A stretch of DNA of 64,000 nt from Alphaproteobacteria bacterium WMHbin7 (GTDB lineage Bacteria; Pseudomonadota; Alphaproteobacteria; Rhodospirillales; WMHbin7). Location of the stretch: assembly GCA_002753155.1 (NCBI GenBank), contig PDZW01000003.1:1-64000 (forward strand). Reading direction: 5' to 3'. Shown in pieces: positions 38,480-47,912 of this stretch; positions within the stretch are counted from its first letter, which is position 1, and each line of letters opens with the position of its first letter. The position numbers were made by a program, and so were the translations under genes. A model generated the notes under the pieces. That model had not been told where the DNA came from and ran no database searches. It saw only the letters and a program-made list of their open reading frames with translations.

Positions 38480-38815
38480 TTAAGACAAGGGCCGGACGAT
38501 GATCTTTCCGTGAGATATTTCAAAGGACAGCGGGGTCAGGTGCTTGCCTTTGCATGGCCCCAGCGTGCATTGCCCGCTGGCGGGAGTGAATCGGGCGCCG
38601 TGCAAGGTGCAGATGACCTCTGTCTGGGTGAAATCTAGGAAGCGGTCTTCCTGCCAGTTCAGAGGGGCTCCGGTATGGGGGCAGGAATTGACATAGGCCC
38701 GAATGATGGGGCCGATGCGGACCACGAAGCCGCCGATCTTTTCACCCCCGGCGGTTTCCAAAACGAAGGCTTTGGCGCCGGGATCGGGGATGTCGGCAAG
38801 CAAGATTTCGATCAT
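38480..38815 (-). CDS. Rieske-type [2Fe-2S] protein
   Basis: 111 residues. The cluster motifs CPHTG and CTLHGARF (C-x-H and C-x2-H) are intact, and the chain fits a small soluble Rieske ferredoxin such as those serving oxygenases or nitrite reductase. It overlaps the EVE-domain gene by 4 bp (ATGA), so the two are coupled; last gene of gpsA-yciI-EVE-Rieske. Its redox partner is not evident. Confidence 0.9.
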   Translation of the reverse strand: MIEILLADIPDPGAKAFVLETAGGEKIGGFVVRIGPIIRAYVNSCPHTGAPLNWQEDRFLDFTQTEVICTLHGARFTPASGQCTLGPCKGKHLTPLSFEISHGKIIVRPLS

Positions 38816-39219
38816 GCCTTGGCCATGTCCAGCAGCAGCCTCCAGGCCTCCTGGTCGATGGGCGTCACCGACAGGCGCGATTGCCTGACCAGGGCGAGGT
38901 TACAAAGCTTGGGTTCGGCCTTGATGCTGTCCAGCGTGACCGGGCGGGGCAGGGGTTTGACCGTTTTCACATCGACACAGACCCATTTTCCGGTTTCGTC
39001 GGTGGGATCAGGATAGGCCTCACGCACGATCTCGACGATGCCCACGATGCTGCGCTCGGTAACCGAGTGGTAGAAGAAAGCCAGATCGCCCTTCTTCATG
39101 GATTTCAGATTCTTGGCGGCCTGGTGATTGCGCACCCCGGTCCAGGGTTCGATCCCTTTTTTGACCTGATCCTCCCAGCTCCAGCTTTCCGGCTCGGATT
39201 TCAACAGCCAGCAAGTCAC
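38812..39219 (-). CDS. EVE-domain protein
   Basis: A 135-residue single EVE domain, a PUA-like fold that binds modified bases in nucleic acids. Starts CWLLKSEPESWSWEDQ, contains GVRNHQAAKNLKSMKKGD and FFYHSVTERSIVGIVEI, all family signatures. The conserved neighbourhood with gpsA and yciI in proteobacteria is known; the role may be housekeeping rather than defence. Overlaps both neighbours by 4 bp. Confidence 0.93.
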   Translation of the reverse strand: MTCWLLKSEPESWSWEDQVKKGIEPWTGVRNHQAAKNLKSMKKGDLAFFYHSVTERSIVGIVEIVREAYPDPTDETGKWVCVDVKTVKPLPRPVTLDSIKAEPKLCNLALVRQSRLSVTPIDQEAWRLLLDMAKA

Positions 39220-39497
39220 GGAAAAACCTTCTTGTAAGGCCAGACCTCGACGCTTTCGAAAAGCCCTGCCTTGCCATAGGGATCACCCGCCAGATAGCGC
39301 TCGGCCTCGGCCCGGTCCTCAAGCTCCATGATCAGAAGACTTCCCGCCATGCTTTGCCCATCGGGTCCGAAAAGCGGTCCGGCGCTTGCGATCTTGGAAA
39401 CCCAGGTCTCGCGGATATAGGTGAGATGGGCTTCCCGGTTGGCCAGGCGAATGGGCAATCCGTCCTTTTTGTCCTTGCACAGAATGGCGAACAGCAT
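39216..39497 (-). CDS. YciI-like protein
   Basis: 93 residues, dimeric ferredoxin-like fold of the YciI/YCII family, with REAHLTYIRE near residue 22 and the family pattern DGQSMAGSLLIMELEDRAEA. The conserved histidine and aspartate suggest an enzyme related to muconolactone isomerase folds, but the substrate is unknown. Sits between gpsA (2 bp away) and the EVE gene (4-bp overlap). Confidence 0.88.
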   Translation of the reverse strand: MLFAILCKDKKDGLPIRLANREAHLTYIRETWVSKIASAGPLFGPDGQSMAGSLLIMELEDRAEAERYLAGDPYGKAGLFESVEVWPYKKVFP

Positions 39498-39499
39498 AA

Positions 39500-40498
39500 T
39501 CAGACCTCGCTTTTGAAGGGGCGCGAGAGCAGGGCCTGGATGGTGGCGTCCAGGTCGGCTCCCTGATTCAGCACGGCATCGACGGACTGGGCGATGGGCA
39601 GCTCGATCCCCATCCTTTGCCCCAGGGCCACCGTACCGGCAGCACTAGCCACACCCTCGGCGACCGATGATTTGCCCGCCAGCGCCTGGGCCAGCGTCTT
39701 GCCCTGGCCCAGGGCAACCCCCACCGAGAAATTGCGCGACTGGGTGGAATTGGCCGTCAGGATCAGATCGCCCAGCCCCGAAAGCCCCATCAGTGTTTCC
39801 ATCTTGGCTCCCTTGGCGAGTGCCAGGCGAACGATCTCGGCCAGGCCCCGGGTGATCAGAGCCGCCCTGGCATTGTCGCCAAAGCCCTTGCCCGACACGA
39901 TGCCGCAGGCGATGGCCAGCACATTCTTGACCGCTCCTCCCACTTCTGCCCCGATCAGGTCATCGGAGAGATAGGGGCGGAAGGTGCGGGTGCCCAGGGC
40001 CTGGACGAGGCGGGCTCCCAGTTTGGCGTCACGGCAGGCCAAGGTAACCGCCGTGGGCAGCCCCCTCGCCACTTCGGCGGCGAAGGTGGGGCCGGAAAGA
40101 ACGGCTTGCGGGGCTTGCGGCAGGATGTCGGTCACGACCTCCGACATCAGGGCCAGCGATCCCTGCTCGATGCCCTTGGCGCAGATCACGATGGGCAGAC
40201 CCTGGGGCCAGCCGGGCTCGAATAGGCTCAGGGTGGGGCGCAGGAACTGGGCCGGGGCCACGGCCAGCACGGCATCGGCCTTTAGGATGTCTGCGGGATC
40301 GGTGGTGGCGCAGATGTTCGGATCAAGCTTGATTCCTGGCAGAAAGGTGCTGTTTTCCTGGTGGGTTTTGATCTCCTGGACAACCGCAGGCTCGTGGGCC
40401 CAAAGCGTCGTCTTCAGGCCCGAGCGGATGGCGGTGAGCGCCAGCGCCGTGCCCCAGGCCCCGGCTCCGATGATGCCGACATGTTCGATATTGCGCAT
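39500..40498 (-). CDS. gpsA: glycerol-3-phosphate dehydrogenase [NAD(P)+]
   Basis: A 332-residue soluble dehydrogenase that makes sn-glycerol 3-phosphate for phospholipids. The Rossmann motif [13 protein letters not shown] is near the start, CAKGIEQGS in the middle, and the catalytic K in [13 protein letters not shown]. First gene of the leftward gpsA-yciI-EVE-Rieske operon. Confidence 0.95.
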   Translation of the reverse strand: MRNIEHVGIIGAGAWGTALALTAIRSGLKTTLWAHEPAVVQEIKTHQENSTFLPGIKLDPNICATTDPADILKADAVLAVAPAQFLRPTLSLFEPGWPQGLPIVICAKGIEQGSLALMSEVVTDILPQAPQAVLSGPTFAAEVARGLPTAVTLACRDAKLGARLVQALGTRTFRPYLSDDLIGAEVGGAVKNVLAIACGIVSGKGFGDNARAALITRGLAEIVRLALAKGAKMETLMGLSGLGDLILTANSTQSRNFSVGVALGQGKTLAQALAGKSSVAEGVASAAGTVALGQRMGIELPIAQSVDAVLNQGADLDATIQALLSRPFKSEV

Positions 40499-40564
40499 TC
40501 CGGTACCGACTTGCCTAAAGTGTCAACCGCCGTCATGATTGCAGAAAAGCGGCTCCGAGGAAAC

Positions 40565-41788
40565 ATGGCTTCCCCAAGAAGGATTCATTACGGCTGGCTC
40601 ATCGTTCCTATGGGCACATTGACCGTTTTCGTGGCCCTGGGTCTGGGGCGCTTTGCCTTGGGCATGCTTCTGCCCTCGATGGGGGCCTCGCTCGATCTGT
40701 CCTATGACGAGATGGGCTATATCGGAACCGCCAATTTCATCGGCTATCTGGGGGCGGTGTTGTTGGCGGGGCCGTTGGTGCAGAGGCTGGGGGCCAGATA
40801 CGCCATTTCGCTGGGATTGTTGCTGGTTGCCCTTTCCATGCTGCTGGTGGGGCGCGCCCAGGATTTTCTGTCGGTGCTGTTGCTTTATGTGGCGACCGGA
40901 ATCGGCTCGGGGGCTTCCAACGTGCCGATCATGGGCTTGGTTTCGCACTGGTTCCAGCGCCATGTGCGCGGGCGCGCCGCCGGTTTCATCGTCATCGGTT
41001 CGGGCTTTGCCATCATGTTCGCGGGCACGGTGATTCCCTATCTCAACCGGACGCTGGGGGCCGAGGGCTGGCGCATGGGCTGGACGCTTCTGGGCGGGCT
41101 TTCGCTGTTGGTGGCGGGGCTTGTCTTCGCTGTGTTGCGCAATCATCCCGAGGATATGGGATTGGAGCCGGTGGGTGGCGGGCCGCCGCCGCTATCCTCG
41201 GGCGCCTCGGCCCAGGCTCGGGAAGGGTCGGCGGCTCGCCTGCTGGCCCATCTGGGCGCCATCTATTTTCTCTATGGCGCCAGTTATGCCGTCTTTGCCA
41301 CCTTTATCGTGACGACCCTGGTGCGCGATTTCGGATTTTCGGAAAGCCAGGCTGGCGGCTTTTGGATCTGGATCGGTGCCCTAAGCCTGCTTTCCGGCCC
41401 CCTGTTCGGAACACTTTCGGACCATCTGGGGCGCAAGCTGGGCCTGATGCTGCCCTATGGGCTGCATATGATTGCCTATGCCCTGGTGGCATCGCATCCC
41501 GATCTTTGGGGCATCTATCTGGCCATCGCCCTGTTCGGCGTTTCCGCCTGGGCGGTGCCGGGCATCATGGCCGTGGTGGTGGGCGATACGCTGGGGCCAA
41601 AACGCGCCGTCAAGGGCTTTGGCACTATCACTGTTGTCTTCGGCTTGGGCCAGATCGCAGGCCCCGCCCTGGCCGGCGAGATCGCCCAGGCCAATGGCAA
41701 TTTCACCATGGCTTATTGGATGATCTCGGGCCTGGCCGGGCTGGCCGTTCTGCTGACCTCCTTTTTGAAGGTTCAGTCGAACCGATAG
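40565..41788 (+). CDS. MFS transporter
   Basis: 407 residues with about twelve membrane helices, similar to the YbfB/OFA side of the major facilitator family (YGWLIVPMGTLTVFVALGLG at the start; SGPLFGTLSDHLGRKLG as the loop 8-9 motif). The substrate is unknown. The ATG at 40565 has GAGG six bases upstream; a second ATG at 40535 is possible. Divergent from gpsA, and its end overlaps the dioxygenase gene by 16 bp. Confidence 0.85.
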   Translation: MASPRRIHYGWLIVPMGTLTVFVALGLGRFALGMLLPSMGASLDLSYDEMGYIGTANFIGYLGAVLLAGPLVQRLGARYAISLGLLLVALSMLLVGRAQDFLSVLLLYVATGIGSGASNVPIMGLVSHWFQRHVRGRAAGFIVIGSGFAIMFAGTVIPYLNRTLGAEGWRMGWTLLGGLSLLVAGLVFAVLRNHPEDMGLEPVGGGPPPLSSGASAQAREGSAARLLAHLGAIYFLYGASYAVFATFIVTTLVRDFGFSESQAGGFWIWIGALSLLSGPLFGTLSDHLGRKLGLMLPYGLHMIAYALVASHPDLWGIYLAIALFGVSAWAVPGIMAVVVGDTLGPKRAVKGFGTITVVFGLGQIAGPALAGEIAQANGNFTMAYWMISGLAGLAVLLTSFLKVQSNR

Positions 41789-42552
41789 GCGTCGAGCGCC
41801 AGCACACCCCAGCCATAGGCCCGGTGCAGCAAAGATGCGGGAATGCCGGGCGTGGCCGCCCCCAGGGCCGTAAGCAAGGGCAGGAAATGCTCAGGGCTAG
41901 GGTGGTTGCGCAAGGCCTGGGGAGCCTTCTCCCAAGCCATCAGTTCATCGTCAGCCCGGGCTGTTGCCCTGTCTGCGACCCAGTCGGCGAAGGCCATGGC
42001 CCAGGGCTCGATAGGGGCATCGGGGGCGCGGACAAAATATTCCCGCAGATTATGCGTGATGCCGCCCGAAGCCAGAATCAGCACGCCCTCGCTTCGCAAG
42101 GAACGCAGCGCAGCCCCCATGCGGTAGTGAAAATCGCCCAAAGCACCCGGCAGAACGGCCAGCGGCACCACGGGAATATCGGCATCCGGATACATCAGGC
42201 GCAAGGGCGTCCAGACGGCATGGTCAAGCCCGCGCTTGTCGTCAAGCCCGGCCTTGATGCCGTTTTGATCCAACAGGAATTGCATGCGTGCAGCCAAGTC
42301 GGGATCGCCGGGAGCAGGGTAGTCGATCTCGTACAATTCTTCTGGAAATCCGAAGAAGTCGTGCAGCGTGGCGGGAGCCGAGGCGGCGCCGATCATGGGG
42401 GTGTTGGCACTCCAATGCGAGGAAACCACCACCACCGCTTTCGGCTTGGGAAAGTCCTTTCCCAGCGTTTCGATGAAATGCCGGGTGGGCGTATCCTCGA
42501 TGGCCATGGTGGGTGCGCCGTGGGAGACGAACAGGACGGGCAGGGCGGTCAT
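41773..42552 (-). CDS. DODA-type (class III extradiol) ring-cleavage dioxygenase
   Basis: 259 residues, LigB-like fold as in YgiD/4,5-DOPA dioxygenase. Metal ligands are visible in FVSHGAPT, VVSSHWSAN and GGITHNLRE, and the catalytic histidine in GLDHAVWTPLRLMYP. Substrate unknown; in E. coli the relative cleaves L-DOPA. An 8-bp inverted repeat (42606-42613 with 42628-42635), 54 bp upstream, may be an operator. Confidence 0.88.
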   Translation of the reverse strand: MTALPVLFVSHGAPTMAIEDTPTRHFIETLGKDFPKPKAVVVVSSHWSANTPMIGAASAPATLHDFFGFPEELYEIDYPAPGDPDLAARMQFLLDQNGIKAGLDDKRGLDHAVWTPLRLMYPDADIPVVPLAVLPGALGDFHYRMGAALRSLRSEGVLILASGGITHNLREYFVRAPDAPIEPWAMAFADWVADRATARADDELMAWEKAPQALRNHPSPEHFLPLLTALGAATPGIPASLLHRAYGWGVLALDAYRFD

Positions 42553-42666
42553 CGGGCGTGATCCTTGGTGCTGTTTGCATGAAGATGGCCCCTGGTGGCT
42601 TGCGAAACAATCTGGTGATTAGTCAATAGATTGTTGATAATCTTGCAACAGACGTCCGTGCTCAGC

Positions 42667-42807
42667 TAGCGCACGATCGCTTAACCCCGAGTCACTTGGA
42701 TGACTCGGGGTTAAACGTGAATCGGCAGCTCAAAACAAATCTGTAGAGCGGATTCACGCCCTCAATCGAAGCCGCTTAACGGCTTCGATTTCAGACGACC
42801 CGCTCTA
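42667..42807. repeat. 140-bp structured dispersed element, copy 2
   Basis: The inverted counterpart of 24021-24160. The outer stem is 42744-42751 with 42800-42807, the inner stem 42766-42773 with 42781-42788, and the second hairpin is a perfect 14-bp stem (42681-42694 with 42701-42714). The alternative pairing CGTGAATC / GATTCACG (42716-42723 with 42751-42758) is also conserved. Outer and second stems differ in sequence from copy 1 but stay paired. Again located between two divergent genes. Confidence 0.8.
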
Positions 42808-43074
42808 GGTTCCGGCTTCGGCTTGGGGAAAGGTAAAGCCCCTTGCCGATCAGGGCCTTGATGTGTAGCCTCGTTTCGGGTGCTTGCGCATGGGTCAAGT
42901 GAGCGTAGGCAGGTTTTCGTGCTGGTCGGGCCGCCGCGCGGGAGCCTTCGTGTCCGTGTTTTCCAATCGCGCCCGTTTCTCATCTTTGCAGCCTGTTCCA
43001 ACAATCGGTGTTAATGACCGGTTGCCAGTGCCGCTGCGTCCCTGTCCCCGCACCCTTCTTCAGAGGGAGTTTGA
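42808..43074 (+). promoter_or_regulatory. long region upstream of nhaD
   Basis: About 265 bp without a gene between the repeat and nhaD, containing several GC-rich short hairpins (for example around 42838-42862 and 42930-42945). It may be a long 5' leader with cation-responsive control, as some antiporter genes have, but I cannot match it to a named riboswitch by eye. A clear AGAGGGAG Shine-Dalgarno precedes the ATG. Confidence 0.35.
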
Positions 43075-44361
43075 ATGATGCTGACCGCTCTTGTCGTCAT
43101 TTTCGTCATCGCTTACGCAGCCATTGCCCTTGAGCATCCGATCAAGATCAACAAGTCCGCCTCCGCCCTTTTGGGAGCCGGACTGCTCTGGACCGTCTAT
43201 GCGCTGGCAGCAGGCGAGGCGGACAGGGTCGGCGCCCAATTGGGTGAATCGGTGATGGCGACAGCCCAGATCGTCTTTTTCCTGATGGGCGCCATGACCA
43301 TCGTCGAGGTCGTGGATGCCCATAACGGCTTCGAGGTCATCACCAAGCGCATTCGAACCTCGAACCTATCCAGGCTGATGTGGCTTGTGGGCTTCGTCAC
43401 CTTTTTCCTAAGCGCCATTCTCGACAATCTGACGACCACCATCGTGATGGTTTCCCTGATGCGAAAGCTTCTGGCCAAGCATGAAGACCGGCTTTTCTTC
43501 GCAGGCATCATCGTCATCGCCGCCAATTCCGGCGGCGCCTGGTCGCCCATCGGCGATGTGACGACCACCATGCTGTGGATCGGCGGGCAGATTACGTCGC
43601 TGGCCATCATAGAAGGCGTGTTTCTGCCCTCAGTGGTAAGTCTGATCGTGCCCCTGGGGATGACGGCCTATGTTCTTCGGGGGCGCGCCGTGCTGTCCGT
43701 GGAAAATGTTGAGAACAGCCAGGACAGGCGCACCACCGAGTTCGAGCGCAATCTGATGTTCTTTTTCGGCCTGGGCATTCTGGTGGCGGTTCCGGCCTTC
43801 AAGACCATAACGCAGCTTCCCCCATTTATGGGCATCCTGTTCGGCCTGGGCATTTTATGGCTGGTGGGCGATCTGTTGCATCGTCGCAAGGAGGATGTCT
43901 TCAAGCAGCATCTGACTCTGGCTCATGCCTTAAGCCGAATTGATATGAGTTCGATTGTGTTTTTTGTCGGCATTCTTCTTGCTGTCGCAACATTGGAGCA
44001 TACGCATATCCTGACATCCCTGGCCCAATGGCTGGATCAGGTTGTCGGGCGGCTGGATGTGATCGTTCTGATCATTGGCATTGCCAGCGCGATCGTTGAC
44101 AACGTGCCTCTGGTGGCGGCGTCCATGGGCATGTACAGCCTGGATCAATATCCGACGGATCATTTCCTGTGGGAATTCCTGGCTTATTGTGCGGGCACCG
44201 GCGGATCGATTCTCATCATCGGCTCGGCAGCCGGTGTTGCCGCCATGGGGCTGGAGAAGATCCATTTCTTCTGGTACGTCAAAAAGATCAGCGGACTGGC
44301 CTTGATCGGCTATCTGGCGGGGGCTGGGGTCTATCTCGCCCAATACCAACTGCTGCATTAA
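43075..44361 (+). CDS. nhaD: NhaD-type Na+/H+ antiporter
   Basis: 428 residues with about twelve helices, ion transporter superfamily. Typical NhaD stretches: ALEHPIKINKSASALLGAGL near the start, FFLSAILDNLTTTIVMVSL, IAANSGGAWSPIGDVTTTML, and the second half DNVPLVAASMGMYSL with YCAGTGGSILIIGSAAGVAA. It should export sodium or lithium for protons at alkaline pH or high salt. Convergent with prfC (2-bp gap). Confidence 0.92.
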   Translation: MMLTALVVIFVIAYAAIALEHPIKINKSASALLGAGLLWTVYALAAGEADRVGAQLGESVMATAQIVFFLMGAMTIVEVVDAHNGFEVITKRIRTSNLSRLMWLVGFVTFFLSAILDNLTTTIVMVSLMRKLLAKHEDRLFFAGIIVIAANSGGAWSPIGDVTTTMLWIGGQITSLAIIEGVFLPSVVSLIVPLGMTAYVLRGRAVLSVENVENSQDRRTTEFERNLMFFFGLGILVAVPAFKTITQLPPFMGILFGLGILWLVGDLLHRRKEDVFKQHLTLAHALSRIDMSSIVFFVGILLAVATLEHTHILTSLAQWLDQVVGRLDVIVLIIGIASAIVDNVPLVAASMGMYSLDQYPTDHFLWEFLAYCAGTGGSILIIGSAAGVAAMGLEKIHFFWYVKKISGLALIGYLAGAGVYLAQYQLLH

Positions 44362-44363
44362 TC

Positions 44364-45950
44364 CTAATGCTGCTCGCGGGTTGCCAGGAATTTCACGTTG
44401 GGGAAATCCTGTATCAGGCGATTTAGCTGCCAGGCATTGCGGGCCAGATAAACCGGGGCACCGTCGCGGTCTTCGGCCATGTTGGCCTTGTTGCCTTCGC
44501 TTAGTTTCTTAAGCAGGGTCGAATCGTCCATTCTCAGCCAGCGCGCCGTATCGAAACCTGCTTCTTCGAAGCCGCATCTAAGGCCGTATTCGGCTTCGAT
44601 GCGGGTGGTGATCACGTCGAACTGCAAGGGCCCCACCACGCCCACCACCCAGGCCGAGCCGTCCACCGGTTTGAAGAGCTGGCTCACCCCTTCTTCGGCC
44701 AGATCCTCCAGCGCCTTTTTCAATTGCTTGGCCTTCATGGGATCGTCAAGGCGGGCGCGCCGCAGCACTTCCGGAGCGAAGCTCGGAATGCCGGTGAACT
44801 GGATGTCCTCGCCCTCGGTCAACGCATCGCCGATGCGCAACTGGCCGTGATTGGGGATGCCCAAGATGTCGCCGGGAAAGGCCTCTTCGGCCAGTTCGCG
44901 CTCGCGGGCGAGAAAGAAGACCGGATTATAGATCGCCATCACTTTGCCGGAACGGATGTGTTTCAGCTTCATGCCGCGCTGGAAGCGGCCCGAACACAGG
45001 CGCAGGAAGGCGATGCGGTCGCGATGATTGGGGTCCATGTTGGCTTGAATCTTGAAAACGAAGCCGGTTACCTTTTCTTCCGATGCCTCGATATTGCGGG
45101 GGCTGGCAGGCTGACTGCGTGGAATGGGCGCATGGGCCGCAATCCCTTGCAGCAACTCGCGCACGCCGAAGGTTTTCAGCGCACTTCCGAAGAAGACGGG
45201 AGTCAGATGGCCTTCCAGGAAGGACTGAGGATCGAAGGGCTTGCAAGCCCCCCTGACCAGTTCCACCTCTTCTCGCAGTTTGGCGGCTGCGTCGGGGCCC
45301 AGCAGGCTCTCCAGCTTGGCGTCATCCAGCGAAATTTCGATGGTTTCCGAGGTTAAATGGTCGCCCTTGCCGGGATCGTACATCAGCACGCGGTCGTGGA
45401 GCAGATCGTAGCAGCCCTTGAGGTCGCGCCCCATGCCGATCGGCCAGGTGACCGGCGTGGCGTCAAGGGCCAGGGTTTTTTCGATCTCGTCGATCAGGTC
45501 GAAGGGGTCGCGGCCCTCGCGGTCCACCTTGTTGACGAAGGTGAGAATCGGCATGTCGCGCATGCGGCAGACCTCGAACAGCTTTCGGGTCTGCGTTTCG
45601 ATGCCCTTGGCGGCATCCAGCACCATGATGGCGGAATCGACGGCGGTCAGCGTGCGGTAGGTGTCTTCGCTGAAATCCTCGTGGCCCGGCGTGTCCAGCA
45701 GATTCATCGAAAGCCCCTCGAACTCGAAGCTCATCACCGAGGCCGAGACGGAAATGCCGCGTTCCTTTTCGATGCTCATCCAGTCCGAGCGGGTGCGCCG
45801 CTGTTCGCCACGGGCGCGCACCGCACCCGCCAACTGAATGGCGCCGCCGAACAGCAAAAGCTTCTCGGTCAGGGTGGTCTTGCCCGCGTCGGGATGCGAG
45901 ATGATGGCGAAGGTGCGCCGTTTGGGCAGCGCTTCTAGCAAAGCTGTCAT
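44364..45950 (-). CDS. prfC: peptide chain release factor 3
   Basis: A 528-residue translational GTPase that recycles RF1/RF2. G1 SHPDAGKTTLTEKLLL, the RF3-type AIQLAGAVRAR, G3 DTPGHEDFSEDTYR and G4 NKVDREGRDP are intact. Starts 5 bp after the nitrilase stop, so it probably belongs to the leftward comF-grxC-nit-prfC unit. Confidence 0.95.
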   Translation of the reverse strand: MTALLEALPKRRTFAIISHPDAGKTTLTEKLLLFGGAIQLAGAVRARGEQRRTRSDWMSIEKERGISVSASVMSFEFEGLSMNLLDTPGHEDFSEDTYRTLTAVDSAIMVLDAAKGIETQTRKLFEVCRMRDMPILTFVNKVDREGRDPFDLIDEIEKTLALDATPVTWPIGMGRDLKGCYDLLHDRVLMYDPGKGDHLTSETIEISLDDAKLESLLGPDAAAKLREEVELVRGACKPFDPQSFLEGHLTPVFFGSALKTFGVRELLQGIAAHAPIPRSQPASPRNIEASEEKVTGFVFKIQANMDPNHRDRIAFLRLCSGRFQRGMKLKHIRSGKVMAIYNPVFFLARERELAEEAFPGDILGIPNHGQLRIGDALTEGEDIQFTGIPSFAPEVLRRARLDDPMKAKQLKKALEDLAEEGVSQLFKPVDGSAWVVGVVGPLQFDVITTRIEAEYGLRCGFEEAGFDTARWLRMDDSTLLKKLSEGNKANMAEDRDGAPVYLARNAWQLNRLIQDFPNVKFLATREQH

Positions 45951-45955
45951 GGGGA

Positions 45956-46789
45956 TCAGACCAGGGTGAAGGGGCGGTCGTGGGTGAGGGCGGGAATCTT
46001 CTTGCGGGCGGCGATCACTTCGCCTGGGTCGATGGTGGCGGTAATGAAACCGGGCTGGTCGCCGGCATCGGCCAGCACCACGCCCCAGGGGCTTATGATC
46101 AGCGCATGGCCGTAGGTCTGGCGCCCGCCCGCATGGTCACCGCACTGGGCGGGCGAGAGCATATAGGCGCCGTTCTCGATGGCCCTGGCCCGTTGCAGAA
46201 CATGCCAATGAGCCTGGCCGGTCTGGCGGGTGAAGGCGGCAGGGGCGCACAGCATGGAAGCACCCGCCTTGGAAAGGGTGCGAAACAGGTGGGGAAAGCG
46301 CAGATCGTAGCAGATGGCAAGGCCCAGACCGCCGAAATCGGTTTTTGCCACCACGGCGCGCTGGCCAGGCTTGAAGGTCTGCGATTCGCGGTAGCTTTCG
46401 CCGCCATCCAGGTCCACATCGAACATGTGGATCTTGTCGTACCAGGCCGCCACCTCGCCAGCAGGCGAGAAGACATAGGTCCGGTTGGCGACCATCTGGT
46501 CATCCAACAAGATTTGCAGCGAGCCGCCATGCAGCCAGAGGGACAATTCTTTCGCCAGGGCCGAGAAGGCGGGCAGGGCGGGGTGCTTATCCTCGGGGAA
46601 GGATTTGGCAAGAATATTGGGCCTGCCGAAATCCATCATGGCGACGTTTTCGGGCATCAAGACCAGTTTCGCCCCCTTGGCATGGGCGGCGCGCACCAGA
46701 TCCGAAGCCGCCTGGATGTTGGTGGCGATGTCGGGCGTGGCGCTGGTCTGAATGCAGGCCGCGATGAAGGGGGGGGGCGAGGCGGTCAT
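45956..46789 (-). CDS. Nit-type carbon-nitrogen hydrolase (omega-amidase/deaminated-glutathione amidase-like)
   Basis: 277 residues with the catalytic triad E47 (LMPENVA), K119 (YDKIHMFDVD) and C160 (AICYDLRFPHLF). This is the Nit1/Nit2-like branch, whose members repair deaminated glutathione or hydrolyse alpha-keto amides. The 4-bp overlap with grxC supports a role in thiol metabolism. The exact substrate is inferred from family and neighbours. Confidence 0.9.
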   Translation of the reverse strand: MTASPPPFIAACIQTSATPDIATNIQAASDLVRAAHAKGAKLVLMPENVAMMDFGRPNILAKSFPEDKHPALPAFSALAKELSLWLHGGSLQILLDDQMVANRTYVFSPAGEVAAWYDKIHMFDVDLDGGESYRESQTFKPGQRAVVAKTDFGGLGLAICYDLRFPHLFRTLSKAGASMLCAPAAFTRQTGQAHWHVLQRARAIENGAYMLSPAQCGDHAGGRQTYGHALIISPWGVVLADAGDQPGFITATIDPGEVIAARKKIPALTHDRPFTLV

Positions 46790-47043
46790 AGGCCCAGCAG
46801 CTTGTCCAGCTTGCCGTCATGGTCAAGTTCATACAGATCGTCGCAACCGCCGACATGATGATCGTCGATGAAAATCTGCGGCACCGTGCGCTTGCCATTC
46901 GCCCGTTGGGTCATGAAGGCGCGAAGCTGCTCGTCGGCGGAGACATCGATTTCCTCCCAACTCACGCCCTTTTTCTTAAGCAATCGCTTGGCGCGGTCGC
47001 AATAGGGGCAGATCTGGGTGGTGTAGAGTTCAATGCGGGCCAT
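46786..47043 (-). CDS. grxC: glutaredoxin 3 (dithiol)
   Basis: 85 residues with the active site CPYC (residues 12-15), the TVPQIFIDDHHVGG cis-proline/glutathione-binding loop, and typical length. Reduces protein disulfides with glutathione. The ATG at 47041-47043 has GGAGA upstream; a longer frame to 47127 is not supported. Between comF and nit, as in many alphaproteobacteria. Confidence 0.95.
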   Translation of the reverse strand: MARIELYTTQICPYCDRAKRLLKKKGVSWEEIDVSADEQLRAFMTQRANGKRTVPQIFIDDHHVGGCDDLYELDHDGKLDKLLGL

Positions 47044-47092
47044 GGCAATCTCCGGTCTGTTGCCGGGAATATAGCGATTTGCCTGGAGAATT

Positions 47093-47833
47093 CTAGTCCA
47101 ACACTGCCCTGGCCACGCACAGCACATCGACCTGGGCGGCTCCTGCCTTCAGGAGGGTGCGGGCGCATTCGGCCGCCGTGGCGCCCGAGGTCAGCACGTC
47201 ATCGATCAGCAGCACGGATTTTCCCTTAAGTTTCGGGGCATGGCGGGGCCTGACGGCAAAGGCCCCTTTGACGTTGCCGAAGCGCTCGGATCGGTGCAGA
47301 TGGCCCTGGCTTTGGGTGCGCCTGGTGCGGACCATCAGATCGCCCCTGACCGGCAGGCCGCTCAAATCTCCCAGGGCAAGGGCCAACAGGGCCGATTGGT
47401 TGAAGCGCCTGGTAAACAGGCGCATCCAATGCAGGGGCACCGGGGCGATCAGGTCGCACTCCGATAGCAGGTCGTCTCCGGCCCTTTTCATCCAGCGGGC
47501 CAGGGCGGGGGCCAGATCGGTGCGGTCGGCATGCTTCAAGCCCAGGACCAGCCCCTTGCTGGCCTCGTCATAGCGCAGCACGGCGCGGGCCTGGCGCCAG
47601 GGCGGGGGCGAATCGAGGCAGGGGGCGCATTCAAGCCCCGCTCCGTCCCCCTCGGCCTCGAAGGCAAAAGGCTGGCCGCATCGCTGGCAAAAGGGGGGCG
47701 CCAGAAAGGTCATGCTTTTCCAGCAATCGGGGCATAGTGTGCCGTTTTCCCCCACCAGGGCGCGGCAGGAGGGACATTGTGGCGGCAGCAGGAGGTCGAT
47801 CAGGGGGGAAAGAATGCGCATCTGCCTATGCAA
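47093..47833 (-). CDS. comF: ComF-family phosphoribosyltransferase-like protein
   Basis: 246 residues. Two N-terminal zinc-finger pairs (CPSC, CPDC, CQRCG, CAPC) and a C-terminal PRTase fold with [19 protein letters not shown]. Relatives are needed for late DNA uptake in competent bacteria. The enzymatic activity is unknown. Start ATG 47833 or 47821. First gene of comF-grxC-nit-prfC. Confidence 0.9.
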   Translation of the reverse strand: MHRQMRILSPLIDLLLPPQCPSCRALVGENGTLCPDCWKSMTFLAPPFCQRCGQPFAFEAEGDGAGLECAPCLDSPPPWRQARAVLRYDEASKGLVLGLKHADRTDLAPALARWMKRAGDDLLSECDLIAPVPLHWMRLFTRRFNQSALLALALGDLSGLPVRGDLMVRTRRTQSQGHLHRSERFGNVKGAFAVRPRHAPKLKGKSVLLIDDVLTSGATAAECARTLLKAGAAQVDVLCVARAVLD

Positions 47834-47912
47834 GGCGTCCCGGCATGTCTTGTCAATCCGTTCTGGCCCCCCTACCTTTGCAGCGGTTCAAATGACTTAT
47901 GCTGGGTGTGTG

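Noticed and set aside
41362-42561. A 399-codon rightward frame across the MFS and dioxygenase genes
   Set aside because: Overlaps two clearly recognised genes on both strands and has no domain.
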